Assembly (NCBI GenBank): GCA_015654825.1
Contig: JAATGE010000491.1
Span: 1-5,183 of the forward strand
Reading direction: 5' to 3'
DNA: 5,183 nt
DNA from: Rhodospirillales bacterium
GTDB taxonomy: Bacteria; Pseudomonadota; Alphaproteobacteria; Acetobacterales; Acetobacteraceae
Part shown: piece after piece, positions 4,971-5,183 of the stretch
Numbering within the stretch: position 1 is the first letter of the stretch
Layout: each line of letters starts with the position of its first letter
The notes under the pieces: model-generated
Told to the model about the DNA's origin: nothing
The model's database searches: none
Seen by the model: the letters and a program-made list of their open reading frames with translations, nothing else
Position numbers and translations under genes: made by a program

Positions 4971-5036
4971 CATCAAAGTCAAAGGCCAGGGGCATCAAAG
5001 TCAAAGGCGAGGGGCATCAAAGTCAAAGGCCAGGGG
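4971..5036 (+). repeat. Three tandem 22-bp units
   Basis: Three head-to-tail copies lie at 4971-4992, 4993-5014 and 5015-5036. Each begins catcaaagtcaaaggc and ends agggg. The outer copies are identical; the middle has g instead of c at unit position 17. The array starts seven bases after the preceding stop codon. The third unit's ccagggg also forms the left arm of the hairpin at 5030-5048, suggesting the unit is the leading edge of that repeat, multiplied by slippage. Confidence 0.9.
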
Positions 5037-5096
5037 CTCTGCCCCTGGACCCGCTGGGGCCGTCACGCGAGAGCGTGCTGCGCACGACGGCCCCAG
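5030..5096 (+). repeat. GC-rich double-hairpin repeat, possible terminator
   Basis: Two perfect stems lie in series. The first is ccaggggc (5030-5037), loop tct, gcccctgg (5041-5048). The second is ctggggccgtc (5054-5064) with gacggccccag (5086-5096). Inside the second, cacgc (5064-5068) and gcgtg (5073-5077) close a GAGA loop of the GNRA type, sharing base 5064 with the outer stem. The arrangement looks like a dispersed intergenic repeat and could end transcription of the small-membrane-protein genes, although no T-run follows. Confidence 0.7.
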
Positions 5097-5126
5097 ACCC
5101 CCATTCATGAGGAACTGCGGGGGGAA

Positions 5127-5166
5127 CGGCGAAGCCTGAAATCCGTGTTTGGTATGGGCTTCGCCG
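5127..5166. other. 10-bp inverted repeat near right edge
   Basis: The arms cggcgaagcc (5127-5136) and ggcttcgccg (5157-5166) are perfect complements separated by 20 bases (tgaaatccgtgtttggtatg). The right arm ends just before a possible ribosome-binding site and start at 5175, so the stem could belong to a repeat or to the leader of the next gene. Confidence 0.4.
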
Positions 5167-5174
5167 GGGAGACG

Positions 5175-5183
5175 ATGAAAAGC
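5175..5183 (+). CDS. Possible start of a further gene (three codons only)
   Basis: ATG AAA AGC at the window end follows GGGGAG (5166-5171) with a three-base gap, as a gene start might. Met-Lys-Ser would fit the start of an exported protein, but three codons prove nothing. Confidence 0.2.

Noticed and set aside
4971..5036. CRISPR-like array
   Set aside because: The units are directly adjacent with no unique spacers between them, and no cas gene is present.

Overview
The window looks like chromosomal DNA from a GC-rich alphaproteobacterium, most likely Rhodospirillales and plausibly Acetobacteraceae. This rests on four observations: a split-type F0 ATP synthase cluster in the order I-B-E-b', a mitochondrial-like a subunit, an entericidin-like lipoprotein, and two kinds of intergenic palindromic repeat (AT-rich and GC-rich) that stand out against the GC-rich genes. 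The genus cannot be fixed from the sequence alone.

Left third (1-1856, minus strand). Four F0 genes are read right to left: atpI (1856-1512), atpB (1458-694, GTG start), atpE (607-383) and the b' subunit gene, which runs off the left edge. Together they build the proton channel (a), the c-ring and the peripheral stalk, with AtpI as a likely assembly helper. No F1 gene is visible. A consensus TTGACA box upstream of atpI is a good promoter candidate, and a GC-rich hairpin separates atpB from atpE.

Middle (1972-3768). A small minus-strand gene encodes a putative exported His- and Pro-rich protein of unknown function. It diverges from a plus-strand pair: a haloalkane dehalogenase of subfamily HLD-I (DhlA/DhmA type, all catalytic residues present) and a 103-residue protein with four cysteines in a zinc-ribbon-like arrangement and one membrane segment. 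The stop of the first and the start of the second overlap as TAATG. The divergent intergenic region carries one AT-rich palindromic repeat. A second, paired and inverted version follows the dehalogenase pair.

Right third (3769-5183). A gene-poor, relatively AT-rich stretch (3769-4208) precedes three very small plus-strand genes: an entericidin-like lipoprotein (50 aa), a Gly-rich membrane protein (61 aa) and a two-helix membrane protein (78 aa). The last is followed by three tandem 22-bp units running into GC-rich hairpins, one with a GNRA loop. A possible start codon for a further gene lies at the right edge. No RNA gene, CRISPR array, insertion sequence or phage gene was recognised. The window is mostly housekeeping plus small envelope proteins; the less ordinary parts are the two repeat families and the dehalogenase-zinc-ribbon pair.
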